The position numbers and the translations under genes were made by a program. A stretch of DNA of 32,115 nucleotides from NCBI GenBank assembly GCA_028688325.1, contig JAQTYI010000003.1, positions 1 through 32,115 on the forward strand, written 5' to 3'. Numbering within the stretch: the stretch's first letter is position 1; every line of letters begins with the position of its first letter. This DNA comes from Candidatus Portnoyibacteriota bacterium (GTDB lineage Bacteria > Patescibacteriota > Minisyncoccia > Portnoybacterales > GWB1-42-6). The notes beneath the pieces were generated by a model. That model was not told the origin of the DNA. It did not search any database and saw only the letters and a program-made list of their open reading frames with translations. Positions 11,999 through 18,565 of the stretch are shown here, piece by piece.

Positions 11999-13267
11999 TT
12001 GAAAATCAAAAATTATAAAAATTATTTTACCATCATCTCTTTAACGGTTATTGCTAACCTGCTTTTTTATCCAATTCTCGTCTCGGCTGATCTGCAATCA
12101 GACCTGCAAAACGAAATTAACCAGAAACAATCCCAAATACAGGAACTGGAAAAACAGATCGCCCAATACCAAAGCATGGTCAAGGGCACTCGGGCCCAGA
12201 GCAACACGCTCAAAAACACCATCGCCCAAATGACGGCGCAGATAAAAAAGCTGGAGGCGCAAGTGCGCCTCACCCAAACGAAAATCTCCCAGACATCGCT
12301 AAAAATCCTCGGCCTGACCAATGATATTTCAACGCAAAATATTGAGCTGGAAAGGCAAAAGAGCAATCTTGGCCAGACCATCCAAGCGCTCAACGAATAC
12401 GATCAAGCCGGCCCCTTGGAAATAATCCTGGGCAGCGCCAGTTTTTCGGATATGCTCAATCAGGCCCAATATATGAGTAATCTGCAAAGCGGCTTACAGG
12501 AAAAACTGACCTCTATCAAAGAGCTTAAGGTGCGGCTTGAAGAGCAAAAAACTCAATCCGAAAGCCAGAAAGCTAATTTGGAAGGCCTAAAAAAACAATT
12601 GAATGGGCAAACATTGGTGCTGGATTCGCAAAAAGACGAGCAAGGTGATTTGCTGGCCGCCACCAAAAACCAGGAGAAGATCTACCAATCAACGCTCACC
12701 ACCTTGCAAAAACAGCAAAAGCAGATAGAAAATGAGATATTCGCCGCCGAACAAAAACTTATTGCCGCCATCAACCAAAATTCCATAACCGGCGGCAAGG
12801 GGGCTTTCATCCGACCGATCGACGGGGTTATTACTCAAACATACGGCTGCATTGTCTCCAGTTTCGCGCGCAATTCCTATCCGGCCTGCAACGAAGGCAA
12901 AGGCAACGGCGGATTCCATAACGGCCTGGATATGGATCTGGAAACGGGCGACCCGGTGAGAACGGCGCGAGACGGCGTGGTTTCGGGCGTTGCCAATATG
13001 GCCCGCTACGCCTACGGCAAATGGATAACTATAAAACACGATAACGGCTTAACGACTCTCTACGCCCATCTTTCCGTGCAAAGCGTCTCCGTGGGCCAAA
13101 AGGTCAAAGCCGGTGATATTATCGGCTATGGCGGCTCTACCGGCTATTCCACCGGCTCTCATTTGCATTTTACGGTCTACGCTACCAACACCTTTAAAAT
13201 CGAGCCCAACCGCTACGGCTACCCGACGCCTCTGGGCGGGCCGCTAAATCCGCTTCTGTATCTTTAA
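11999..13267 (+). CDS. Coiled-coil M23-family murein peptidase (422 aa)
   Basis: A secreted or membrane-anchored protein with a hydrophobic N-terminal segment (about 9-26). A long coiled coil of about 230 residues rich in Gln, Lys and Leu follows (for example QKQSQIQELEKQIAQYQS), then a C-terminal LytM/M23 domain. The metal site is visible as HNGLDMDLETGD and HLHFTVY; TLYAHLS lies between. The layout matches EnvC/NlpD-like amidase activators and CwlO-type hydrolases. Because the His/Asp metal ligands are kept, real endopeptidase activity against peptide crosslinks is likely. The start is TTG, without a clear SD; a later ATG would remove the signal segment. Confidence 0.9.
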   Translation: MKIKNYKNYFTIISLTVIANLLFYPILVSADLQSDLQNEINQKQSQIQELEKQIAQYQSMVKGTRAQSNTLKNTIAQMTAQIKKLEAQVRLTQTKISQTSLKILGLTNDISTQNIELERQKSNLGQTIQALNEYDQAGPLEIILGSASFSDMLNQAQYMSNLQSGLQEKLTSIKELKVRLEEQKTQSESQKANLEGLKKQLNGQTLVLDSQKDEQGDLLAATKNQEKIYQSTLTTLQKQQKQIENEIFAAEQKLIAAINQNSITGGKGAFIRPIDGVITQTYGCIVSSFARNSYPACNEGKGNGGFHNGLDMDLETGDPVRTARDGVVSGVANMARYAYGKWITIKHDNGLTTLYAHLSVQSVSVGQKVKAGDIIGYGGSTGYSTGSHLHFTVYATNTFKIEPNRYGYPTPLGGPLNPLLYL

Positions 13268-13295
13268 GCAGCTGTTGTTTCGGGCATCAAAAACA

Positions 13296-13325
13296 TTGAC
13301 ATACATAATATAAATATGTTATGTT
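13296..13325 (+). promoter_or_regulatory. Promoter of the 207/159-residue gene pair
   Basis: A consensus TTGACA, 18 bp, then TATGTT. It lies 55 bp before the GTG start at 13380. Confidence 0.65.
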
Positions 13326-13379
13326 TTTTTTGTTCTTTACAATAAAATAATCCCATACCCACTATAAAAAGGAGGCATT

Positions 13380-14003
13380 GTGAAAACACTGAAAGGAACC
13401 CTACGCTATCTTGGAAGAAATCGCGGCTGGCTTTTGGTCAACGACGAAAAAGAAACCGATCTTCGCCCGATTTTCCGCAAGGTTTTTGAAAAACTTCACG
13501 GAAAACCGACAACATTGGACACGACTAATTTCCTTATTTCCATTTATCAAAACAGGAGGTCCTCTCAAATAATGGATTTCTTTGAAGAAGATGGTGAAGA
13601 TATGACCATCCTCAAAAGCGAGAAACCCGCAGACAACTACAAGAATGTGGTGTCCATCATCAGCAGGGCGCTTCAGCGCCTCAACGGCCGAAAAGTTTTT
13701 GTTGAGAGTGACGAAGAAAAAATCACTCTCCACTCCGACGACTGTCTGGATAATTTCATTCTCGGACTTTATCTTAGCGATAACGGCTATTGCAAAATTC
13801 CTCCGGGAAAAGAACGAAGCGTTTGCAAGATGGATGAGGAAAATAATTCCTGCCTCTTTCTCGTAAAAGACGCTGCTCAATTTTTTTGCTGTAAATTTGA
13901 GCTTGTATTGGCAGAGATGCTTTTGGCCATCTATGACAATAAAACACTGCCCAAACCGACGCGCCGCATCGGCAACTGCGCATTGCTTGGAAAGGAGAGA
14001 TAA
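13380..14003 (+). CDS. Hypothetical protein (207 aa)
   Basis: The family is not recognised. AAAAGGAGG five bases before GTG sets the start, and the frame runs to TAA just before the next gene (3 bp between them). The protein is soluble and mixed alpha/beta. It has Cys residues at the C-terminal half (CKMDEENNSC, FFCCKFE) and an acidic FFEEDGEDM stretch near residue 68. No signal peptide or membrane helix. It is the first gene of a two-gene transcript with its own promoter and terminator, and the pairing with a possible DUF218-like partner is the only functional hint. Confidence 0.8.
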   Translation: MKTLKGTLRYLGRNRGWLLVNDEKETDLRPIFRKVFEKLHGKPTTLDTTNFLISIYQNRRSSQIMDFFEEDGEDMTILKSEKPADNYKNVVSIISRALQRLNGRKVFVESDEEKITLHSDDCLDNFILGLYLSDNGYCKIPPGKERSVCKMDEENNSCLFLVKDAAQFFCCKFELVLAEMLLAIYDNKTLPKPTRRIGNCALLGKER

Positions 14004-14006
14004 AAA

Positions 14007-14486
14007 ATGGCACGAAACATACTGATAATAACTTATTACTGCGGGGATGCCGGCAATAACGATTATCTGGCAAACTGCCTCAAAAAAGCGCGAGAAGAAA
14101 ACGCCAAGGATATCATTGTGATGGGCGGCGCCGAGTGGTCAAATGACGAGTCCCGCGACCAGGCGGAAAGCGAAGTAAAAAAACTCTTAAGAATGTCGAG
14201 TATAAACGAAGGTTTCCGTTTTCAGCCGATGGGTGGCAAGCTGAAAACAGCTCTCTCCGCGTTGATATATTCAATGAAAATAGCCGGAATCGCCATCAAT
14301 AAAATAGTGGTATGCGCCCAAAGATCCCAATTGGACCGCTATCAAAGGGAAGCGTTGGCCATTAAAGACCTCGGGCTGATAAAATTGTCAACCCACGAAT
14401 ATCGTCCTCCGGACGCAACGAGCGGCAAAGAAGCAAAATATGAAAGCAAACCGAAACGCGGCTTGTTCAAAAAAATCTTGGGTTGA
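14007..14486 (+). CDS. Hypothetical protein, possibly DUF218/YdcF-like (159 aa)
   Basis: AAGGAGAG precedes ATG by 7 bases. The N-terminus NILIITYYCGDAG and the later DIIVMGGAEWS...ESEVKKLL, then NKIVVCAQRSQLDRYQREA, recall the order of elements in the DUF218 (SanA/YdcF) fold. The match is weak and the usual N-terminal membrane helix is missing, so a cytosolic variant or another Rossmann-like fold is possible. A basic tail (KPKRGLFKKILG) ends the protein. It is second gene of a unit ending at the 14499 terminator. Confidence 0.75.
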   Translation: MARNILIITYYCGDAGNNDYLANCLKKAREENAKDIIVMGGAEWSNDESRDQAESEVKKLLRMSSINEGFRFQPMGGKLKTALSALIYSMKIAGIAINKIVVCAQRSQLDRYQREALAIKDLGLIKLSTHEYRPPDATSGKEAKYESKPKRGLFKKILG

Positions 14487-14498
14487 GAAACGCAACAG

Positions 14499-14524
14499 GG
14501 GAGCTCCCACAGGCTCCCTTTTTT
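14499..14524 (+). terminator. Intrinsic terminator of the 207/159-residue gene pair
   Basis: GGGAGC and GCTCCC pair across an 8-base loop and are followed by six T. Confidence 0.85.
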
Positions 14525-14692
14525 AATTTCCGCACCGCACATAATCCGCCGGCGGGGGACATCTCATTTGACCGCCATTTTGCGCGTGCTACCATTAAAG
14601 TAAGGAACATTAATCAAACCTTTAACTTGTTTCTATATATTTTATAAAGGTCGATTATCAATATAATAAACTTTAATTCTTTACAAAAAACA

Positions 14693-14893
14693 ATGAAAAT
14701 CCTTAACTGGGTTACTTTCATTCTGGTGGTTATCGGCGGGTTGAACTGGGGCCTCGTGGGCCTGCTGGATTTCAACTTGGTGACCGCTATTTTCGGCACC
14801 GGCACCCTGACCAATATCATTTACGATTTGGTGGGCTTGTCCGCCATCTATATGCTTATTTACGGCGGCAAAATGATGTCCAACGGCCAATAA
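14693..14893 (+). CDS. DUF378 membrane protein (66 aa)
   Basis: A short protein of the DUF378 (YuzA-like) family: two membrane helices with the typical VIGGLNWGLVGLLDFNLV motif in the first half and YDLVGLSAIYML in the second. The biochemical role of the family is unknown. The gene is monocistronic, preceded by an AT-rich leader with a possible TATAAA at 14643, and followed by a strong terminator. No SD before ATG. Confidence 0.9.
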   Translation: MKILNWVTFILVVIGGLNWGLVGLLDFNLVTAIFGTGTLTNIIYDLVGLSAIYMLIYGGKMMSNGQ

Positions 14894-14908
14894 TCGCTTG
14901 GTTATAAT

Positions 14909-14940
14909 AAAAATTCCCCGTTTTTTATCGGGGAATTTTT
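14909..14940 (+). terminator. Intrinsic terminator after the DUF378 gene
   Basis: AAAAATTCCCCG (14909-14920) pairs perfectly with CGGGGAATTTTT (14929-14940), followed by ATTTTT. The symmetric A and T flanks allow use from both strands. Confidence 0.9.
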
Positions 14941-15005
14941 ATTTTTCTGCATTTCCTCCTCTTTCCGCAAAAAGGACGGGGGAGACCCAGATTATACTTT
15001 CAAAT

Positions 15006-15035
15006 TTGACAATTCCGCCCCAATAATGCTATAAA
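15006..15035 (+). promoter_or_regulatory. Promoter of the 138/116-residue gene pair
   Basis: A consensus TTGACA, 18 bp, then TATAAA. It lies 62 bp before the start codon at 15098. Confidence 0.75.
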
Positions 15036-15097
15036 ATAATCAATGCGGACAGCACCTTTCACGATTGTCAAACATGCGAATAAAGGAGGGATTGAAA

Positions 15098-15514
15098 ATG
15101 AAAAACGAAACGAACAGAAGAAATTTTGCGATCCTCTCAGCAATAAAAGAAAAAGGCGACCCGAATTGCGCGATAACGCCCGTGGGCCTGGATGCGCTCG
15201 TAAATCTCGGTTTGATTGAAATAGCGGACCAAGCCGAGATAGACAGGCAAAAAATAATAATCTCAAACATAGACGCCCACAAAGAAATTCTGGAAAAACT
15301 GAAAAGAACCAAAGAAAAAAGCAACAGCCGCATCAGCGACCAGGTAAACATACTGCCTCTCGCCGAAACTATCTGCATCGCAAAAAAAGAAATAGAGCTT
15401 TCGGAGAAAATCCGGGACGGCCTGGCCCAATATATGGAACTCGGCCCGGGAAAATTCGTCCGGCTGACGAAGATGGGGCGAGAGTTCCTTGCCAGCGGGC
15501 TGGTCGCCGCTTAA
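15098..15514 (+). CDS. Hypothetical protein, possible winged-helix-like repeats (138 aa)
   Basis: AAAGGAGGG seven bases before ATG fixes the start; the frame is open further upstream but lacks a site. The protein is helical and charged. Two stretches resemble each other: ITPVGLDALVNLGLIEI (about 27-43) and RLTKMGREFLASGLV (about 122-136). Both read like the recognition-helix end of small winged-helix proteins (LT-x2-G-x3-L-x3-GL), with a coiled-coil-like middle. That suggests DNA or protein binding but is only inference. It is the first gene of a two-gene unit with a clear promoter. Confidence 0.8.
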   Translation: MKNETNRRNFAILSAIKEKGDPNCAITPVGLDALVNLGLIEIADQAEIDRQKIIISNIDAHKEILEKLKRTKEKSNSRISDQVNILPLAETICIAKKEIELSEKIRDGLAQYMELGPGKFVRLTKMGREFLASGLVAA

Positions 15515-15544
15515 TTGCCGTCATCCAATGAAAGGAGATTTGCG

Positions 15545-15895
15545 ATGGAACGAGTCATATGCGCAGCGGAATTCCATATGATGGAAGATCGCGTTTCGAT
15601 GTTGCCAATGATGGAAAAAAGATTGGAAGACCTGAAAGTTTCCCTGAAAACCAAAGAATTCGCCGTTATGCCGAACGGCAAAATAAACGCCGCTTTTTGG
15701 CGCTTGCTCTTTTGCAGCATAACTATTCCCCTCAACGACACGCGCTTAACGGGCGGCGCTTACAGAAAAATCAAAAATCTGAGAAAGTCCGTAAGAATCT
15801 TGAGCCGGGAAATCTACAAGCTAAAAAAGCTGGAAAAAACAATGGACAGGTATGCTCAAGTCGGAGAAAAATTTGTTCTCTCAACGGGAAATTAA
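15545..15895 (+). CDS. Hypothetical helical protein (116 aa)
   Basis: AAAGGAG seven bases before ATG sets the start. The protein is basic and helical with a coiled-coil-like C-terminal half (RKIKNLRKSVRILSREIYKLKKLEK). A more hydrophobic middle has RLLFCSITIPL. No family is recognised. It is second in the unit that starts at 15098 (30 bp between the genes) and is followed by a terminator. It could be a partner of the first protein. Confidence 0.75.
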   Translation: MERVICAAEFHMMEDRVSMLPMMEKRLEDLKVSLKTKEFAVMPNGKINAAFWRLLFCSITIPLNDTRLTGGAYRKIKNLRKSVRILSREIYKLKKLEKTMDRYAQVGEKFVLSTGN

Positions 15896-15911
15896 TCCCA
15901 TAAAACAAAAG

Positions 15912-15940
15912 GCGGAACCAAAACGGTTTCCGCTTTTTTT
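15912..15940 (+). terminator. Intrinsic terminator of the 138/116-residue gene pair
   Basis: GCGGAA/TTCCGC extended by CC/GG (one unpaired T) around AAAAC, followed by seven T. Confidence 0.85.
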
Positions 15941-15956
15941 AATTCTCCCGCGTCCC

Positions 15957-16005
15957 GGCATCCGACAACCCAAATAATAAAAGAATTTTCCGATTGTCGG
16001 ATGCC
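15957..16005. promoter_or_regulatory. 12-bp perfect inverted repeat upstream of the Cys-rich peptide gene
   Basis: GGCATCCGACAA (15957-15968) and TTGTCGGATGCC (15994-16005) are separated by 25 AT-rich bases. It ends 13 bp before the -35 box of the next promoter and lies after the previous terminator. It could be a dyad operator or a small repeat; the position favours regulation. Confidence 0.5.
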
Positions 16006-16018
16006 GCCAGATTAAGAT

Positions 16019-16048
16019 TTGACCCCAAAACCGCCCTTGCGGTATTAT
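16019..16048 (+). promoter_or_regulatory. Promoter of the Cys-rich peptide and small membrane protein
   Basis: TTGACC, 18 bp, TATTAT. It lies 26 bp before the ATG at 16075, so the leader would be short. Confidence 0.6.
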
Positions 16049-16074
16049 TATGGTATAAACCACATAACAATCCT

Positions 16075-16200
16075 ATGAACGACCGATGCCAATGCGGCGA
16101 GCCGCTGAGCGAGGACAATGCCTGCCAGTGCAGTCCGGAGCTCTGCAAGGATTGCTGCCAGTGCGACCCGACTTGCGAATGCCAATGCAAGTGCCAATAA
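16075..16200 (+). CDS. Metallothionein-like Cys-rich peptide (41 aa)
   Basis: The frame from ATG encodes 41 residues with 12 Cys at 5, 7, 17, 19, 24, 27, 28, 30, 34, 36, 38 and 40, mostly as Cys-x-Cys, as in CECQCKC. There is no His or aromatic residue and several Asp/Glu. This composition is typical of metallothioneins, which bind Zn, Cu or Cd through thiolates. The arrangement does not match the bacterial SmtA pattern, which includes His and longer spacers, so it would be a new or distant type. A longer frame extends upstream, but the promoter and an inverted repeat occupy that DNA. The next gene follows by 7 bp. Metal binding is inferred, not shown. Confidence 0.7.
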   Translation: MNDRCQCGEPLSEDNACQCSPELCKDCCQCDPTCECQCKCQ

Positions 16201-16207
16201 AATTATT

Positions 16208-16465
16208 ATGAAAATAAAAAAGATCGCCTATCTTTTCGCATCCATTGTTTTAGGCGTTCTTTTGGGTTTTCTTCTTCGCGCGGCAATTGAGATTGCCGCT
16301 CTTTATTTTTTTATCGATAATTTCGACTGGCCGACCTGGCTTCTCATCAGCCAAATTCTAACCGCCGCCTTTTCCATACTGGGCGTTATTTTCGGCTATT
16401 GGATAGGGAAGCGATGGTGGCAAATAGTTTATGTTGAAAAAAGATACGCCAAGAAATGGAAATAA
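16208..16465 (+). CDS. Small two-span membrane protein (85 aa)
   Basis: Two hydrophobic segments (about 6-38 and 45-66) with a basic, aromatic C-terminus (GKRWWQIVYVEKRYAKKW). The family is unknown. The start is the ATG with MKIKKIAYL, the natural positive N-terminus. It is co-transcribed with the Cys-rich peptide, so a link to metal handling or to the membrane side of the same response is possible. The last codons lie in a GAAATGGAAA/TTTCCATTTC stem. Confidence 0.7.
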   Translation: MKIKKIAYLFASIVLGVLLGFLLRAAIEIAALYFFIDNFDWPTWLLISQILTAAFSILGVIFGYWIGKRWWQIVYVEKRYAKKWK

Positions 16466-16504
16466 ATTTCCATTTCTCCTTCCTTTACGGGAAGGGAGGT
16501 TGGG
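16456..16504 (+). repeat. Hairpin repeat at the end of the small membrane gene
   Basis: GAAATGGAAA pairs with TTTCCATTTC, and a CTTCC/GGAAG hairpin follows. There is no long T tract. It may act as a weak terminator. Confidence 0.45.
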
Positions 16505-16546
16505 AGGGATTTAAAACCATTCATTTATGTCTAAAGCCATAATCTT

Positions 16547-16581
16547 TGACCTCGCTTGAGGTCACAAGCTTGAGGTCACAA
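16547..16581. promoter_or_regulatory. Dyad plus tandem 14-bp repeats before the zinc-ribbon gene
   Basis: TGACCTC/GAGGTCA form a dyad around GCTT (16547-16564). The unit GCTTGAGGTCACAA occurs twice in tandem (16554-16567 and 16568-16581). The layout resembles an operator with iterated half-sites 57 bp upstream of the next start; no binding protein is known. Confidence 0.4.
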
Positions 16582-16637
16582 ATTGTGCCTCCAAGTAGAT
16601 AGGGATGTAAATAGTGTAAAAAATAATTTAAAATAAT

Positions 16638-17441
16638 ATGCCGAATAATTTTTGTGCTAATTGTGGCGCGCCGGTAAATCAAACCGATGTCTTTTGTAAA
16701 AAATGTGGGGCTAAATTAAAAAAAGAAAATCCGCCATCAGTTCCGAAAGAAAAACCGACCGAGGAGCACGAAGAATATAGTAAAACATTTTTTCGACTCT
16801 TTTTGTGGGGAATCGTTTTAAATATTTTTCTTTCTGCCTGCAATGCTTTTAACAGTGGTCTTCTCTGGCTTACAGCCTTAGCAGCCCTTGGTTATTATGT
16901 TTATATATTCTGCCAAACAACGGAAAAAGCTATGCAATCAATCGGCAAAAAAAACTGGTGGCCGTTGGGTCTTTTAGTTTTGGTGCCGTTTGGCTTCTGG
17001 ATAGCGTATTTTGTCATCAGACATCAACTAAAAAAGCAAAATCGATGGGGTAAGGACTCACTGATATTTATAGTCATTTTAACCGTTACTATTATTGCTG
17101 TAATCGGCATTCTGGCTACTATTGTCATGGTTTCGCTGAATAGCGCCCGTACCAAAGCCAGAGAAATTAGGAAAATTAGCGATACACGCCAAATTCAATT
17201 GGCTCTGGAATCTTATCACAATACAAATGGTCGTTACCCCAGCTTCTTGAATTATTTAACAAATCTTCCCGAAGATATCTTAATCTCAGATTACCGCTAT
17301 TGCGCCAGCCCGGATGTAGGATATCACTTAGGTATTGAGTTAGAAGATAGCTCTTTATCAGCATTAACCCAAGACGATGACAACAGCGCTTGTTTTTCCG
17401 GAACCGACCCGGTGCTTGATTATATCGGAATTGTAAAATAA
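16638..17441 (+). CDS. Zinc-ribbon, membrane and pilin-like fusion protein (267 aa)
   Basis: The N-terminus is a zinc ribbon with Cys at 6, 9, 20 and 23 (CANC...CKKC). Hydrophobic segments follow at about 50-66, 74-92 and 108-127. Residues about 141-267 resemble a type IV pilin or pseudopilin: a long hydrophobic helix (ILTVTIIAVIGILATIVMVSL) running into NSARTKAREIRKISDTRQIQLALESYHNTNGRYPS, then a small globular domain with two Cys (YCAS, SACF). The prepilin peptidase site and GFTLIE start are absent, since the helix is internal. The zinc ribbon would be cytosolic and the pilin-like head outside. Function unknown; no SD. Confidence 0.8.
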   Translation: MPNNFCANCGAPVNQTDVFCKKCGAKLKKENPPSVPKEKPTEEHEEYSKTFFRLFLWGIVLNIFLSACNAFNSGLLWLTALAALGYYVYIFCQTTEKAMQSIGKKNWWPLGLLVLVPFGFWIAYFVIRHQLKKQNRWGKDSLIFIVILTVTIIAVIGILATIVMVSLNSARTKAREIRKISDTRQIQLALESYHNTNGRYPSFLNYLTNLPEDILISDYRYCASPDVGYHLGIELEDSSLSALTQDDDNSACFSGTDPVLDYIGIVK

Positions 17442-17463
17442 TTTAATAAATCAAATAAAAAAT

Positions 17464-17706
17464 ATGAAAAAAATATTTTTGGTTTCTATGGCGATATTTA
17501 TCGCTTTCGGTTTTTTGGCCGGTTCGGCCAGCGCGGCGGTGCGCGTTAGGGGATATATTAAACCCAGCACCGGCAGATATGTAGCGCCCAGCTACCGCTC
17601 AAGCCCAAATAAATCGATCTGGGATAATTATTCCACAAAGGGCAATTATAACCCTTATACCGGTAAAAAAGGATCCGTAAGCCCATACAAATCTTTTAAA
17701 TGGTAA
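17464..17706 (+). CDS. Secreted small protein (80 aa)
   Basis: A clear signal peptide (MKKIFLVSMAIFIAFGFLAGSASA) leaves a mature peptide of about 56 residues. It is rich in Tyr, Pro, Ser, Gly and Lys, with RGYIKPSTGRYVAP-YRSSP and NYSTKGNYNPYTGKKGS. This wording recurs in small exported proteins of many bacteria that I know only as hypothetical. It should be surface or periplasm-like located. It follows the zinc-ribbon protein by 22 bp and may share its transcript. Confidence 0.85.
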   Translation: MKKIFLVSMAIFIAFGFLAGSASAAVRVRGYIKPSTGRYVAPSYRSSPNKSIWDNYSTKGNYNPYTGKKGSVSPYKSFKW

Positions 17707-17761
17707 AATGTTGTGCGACATAAGACATAATAAGTTAAGTACTGTAAGCAAAATAACCAAA

Positions 17762-18211
17762 ATGCCTAAAATAGCCCTTTTAGCCGTTATTTTAAACCTC
17801 TCCGCCCTAGGCGGACTTGCAGCTTTTAGCTCTGTTTTGGCCCAGGAGACGGGTTCGAGCACCGATGCGGTAAATCCTTCGTTTGACCTGCCAACGAGCC
17901 CCCTGGACGGGCTTTTAAATGAGTGGTTGGGAGGCAAGGATATAAACGTCAAAGAAACCATCCAGCAAGGTATGAACCAGGCCCAAACCGGGCTCCAGCA
18001 GGCTGCCGGGCAAGCCCTGGGTAGCGCCCAGGATGCCGCCAAAGCCGAAATTGCTAAACAGGCCAACCAGGCCGTCCAAGGCGCCAAACAGCAGACCCAG
18101 GGGTATGTCGGGAAGGTAGTGGCGATCATAAAAGAAAATATTTCCGGCGCGATAGAAAAAATAAAAATATTTTTTGTTGATCTGTTTAAAAAACCCGCGG
18201 CGACATACTGA
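17762..18211 (+). CDS. Secreted helical Ala/Gln-rich protein (149 aa)
   Basis: The start at MPKIALLAVIL is preferred because it places a signal peptide (to about SSVLA) at the N-terminus; the frame is open to an earlier ATG at 17708. The mature part has a Ser/Thr/Pro-rich linker, then a helical Gln/Ala-rich region (QQGMNQAQTGLQQAAGQALG, repeated AKQANQAVQGAKQQTQ) and a C-terminal hydrophobic/basic helix (IEKIKIFFVDLFKKP). It may associate with the envelope. The family is not recognised. No SD for either start. Confidence 0.7.
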   Translation: MPKIALLAVILNLSALGGLAAFSSVLAQETGSSTDAVNPSFDLPTSPLDGLLNEWLGGKDINVKETIQQGMNQAQTGLQQAAGQALGSAQDAAKAEIAKQANQAVQGAKQQTQGYVGKVVAIIKENISGAIEKIKIFFVDLFKKPAATY

Positions 18212-18241
18212 TGCGTTGATTTTAAAAAACGAGCAGTGGGC

Positions 18242-18272
18242 GAGGGTCTATGAAAATAGGCCCTCTCTTTAT
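18242..18272 (+). terminator. Probable terminator after the 149-residue gene
   Basis: GAGGGTCTAT pairs with ATAGGCCCTC (one G-U) around a GAAA loop. TCTTTAT follows, a weak T tract. Confidence 0.55.
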
Positions 18273-18465
18273 AGGCTCATTGGGTCGCAAAAGGAATCTT
18301 GTGCGACATCCTATTAAGGGCGCCTTGACACTTCTCCCTAAGTTATCCACAGTTGGTTTCGGGCTTTCCTCCAAACCTTAATAGCTGATTTCCTAAAATA
18401 TTTTTATAAAATAAATATTTTATTTTAATATTATTTTTTTATTTTAAATATTTTTATTTTTTGTA
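18273..18465. other. Non-coding stretch with a DnaA-box-like site and an AT-only tract
   Basis: No gene is seen between 18212 and 18565. 18343-18351 is TTATCCACA, a perfect DnaA 9-mer. About 45 bp later a tract of roughly 80 bases (18395-18475) is almost pure A/T. Only one good box is visible, and dnaA, dnaN and clustered boxes are absent. Confidence 0.5.
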
Positions 18466-18500
18466 AATAAAAAAGGAGCGGTCGTTTTTTGACCCGCCCC
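18466..18500 (-). terminator. Terminator of the interrupted minus-strand gene
   Basis: On the minus strand GGGGCGG(G)TC pairs with GACCGCTCC around an A-rich loop, followed by TTTTTTT. Confidence 0.7.
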
Positions 18501-18565
18501 TATCCCCTTGAGATACCCCTATCGGGCCTTTTCGATACAAGTCCTTTTGCCCGCCTCCTCTCTTT

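Noticed and set aside
15994-16074. Longer N-terminal form of the Cys-rich peptide (68 residues)
   Set aside because: The upstream frame runs through the inverted repeat and the TTGACC/TATTAT promoter, and its sequence is unlike the Cys-rich part.
18273-18475. Possible replication origin
   Set aside because: There is only one DnaA box, no dnaA or dnaN nearby, and genes on both sides are directed toward rather than away from the region.
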